Source: Treponema sp.
GTDB lineage: Bacteria; Spirochaetota; Spirochaetia; Treponematales; Breznakiellaceae
Direction: 5' to 3'
NCBI GenBank assembly: GCA_031266635.1
Contig: JAISAN010000098.1
Span: 1 to 13,499, forward strand
Length of the DNA: 13,499 nt
Positions 13,497-13,499 of the stretch are shown here, in pieces (the first letter of the stretch is position 1; each line of letters opens with the position of its first letter). The translations under genes and the position numbers were made by a program. Below the pieces are notes generated by a model that did no database searches, was not told where the DNA came from, and saw nothing but the letters and a program-made list of their open reading frames with translations.

Positions 13497-13499
13497 ATT

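Overview
The window looks like a chromosomal segment of a spirochaete. A host-associated Treponema, perhaps of the termite-gut type, fits best. This is inferred from the gene mix (CHASE2 adenylate cyclase, SH3 plus M48 envelope pair, DUF1848 protein, outer-membrane barrel with a C-terminal Phe, short lipoprotein-type signal peptides) and from a roughly balanced to GC-rich core interrupted by AT-rich accessory DNA. No rRNA or marker gene is present, so the assignment is tentative.

Layout. (1) 1-3288, plus strand: the 3' part of a membrane adenylate cyclase, then a secreted SH3-domain protein and an M48-type metalloprotease whose stop and start codons abut. (2) 3289-3407: a 119-bp hairpin-rich element (copy 1) inserted directly behind the protease stop codon. 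(3) 3466-5768: a DUF1848 protein (plus) and an MscS-type channel (minus), convergent, with stop codons overlapping by 4 bp. (4) About 5769-8211: an accessory island. It holds a GC-rich run of hairpins, a Phd/YefM-RelE toxin-antitoxin operon with its promoter and operator, a mixed repeat region, and a second toxin-antitoxin-like module in which a PIN-domain toxin gene is broken by one in-frame stop while its small partner is intact. (5) 8212-8319: a second copy of the hairpin element, again directly behind a TAG stop codon. (6) 8320-13496, minus strand: a probable envelope operon of two paralogous alpha/beta hydrolases (Abhydrolase_10-like), with an outer-membrane beta-barrel protein and a helical protein of unknown function between them. 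The signals suggest one exported hydrolase, one lipoprotein hydrolase and a barrel that could pass substrate or product. The substrate cannot be read from the sequence.

The most distinctive observation is the pair of hairpin elements. Each is flanked by its own exact 7-bp direct repeat (TAGATAG at one, TAAATAG at the other in gene orientation). The gene-proximal repeat ends exactly with the neighbour's TAG stop codon. The element ends face the gene in the same orientation, and three base-pair differences between the copies are compensated on both arms. This looks like a small non-autonomous mobile element with a TARATAG-like target and conserved structure.
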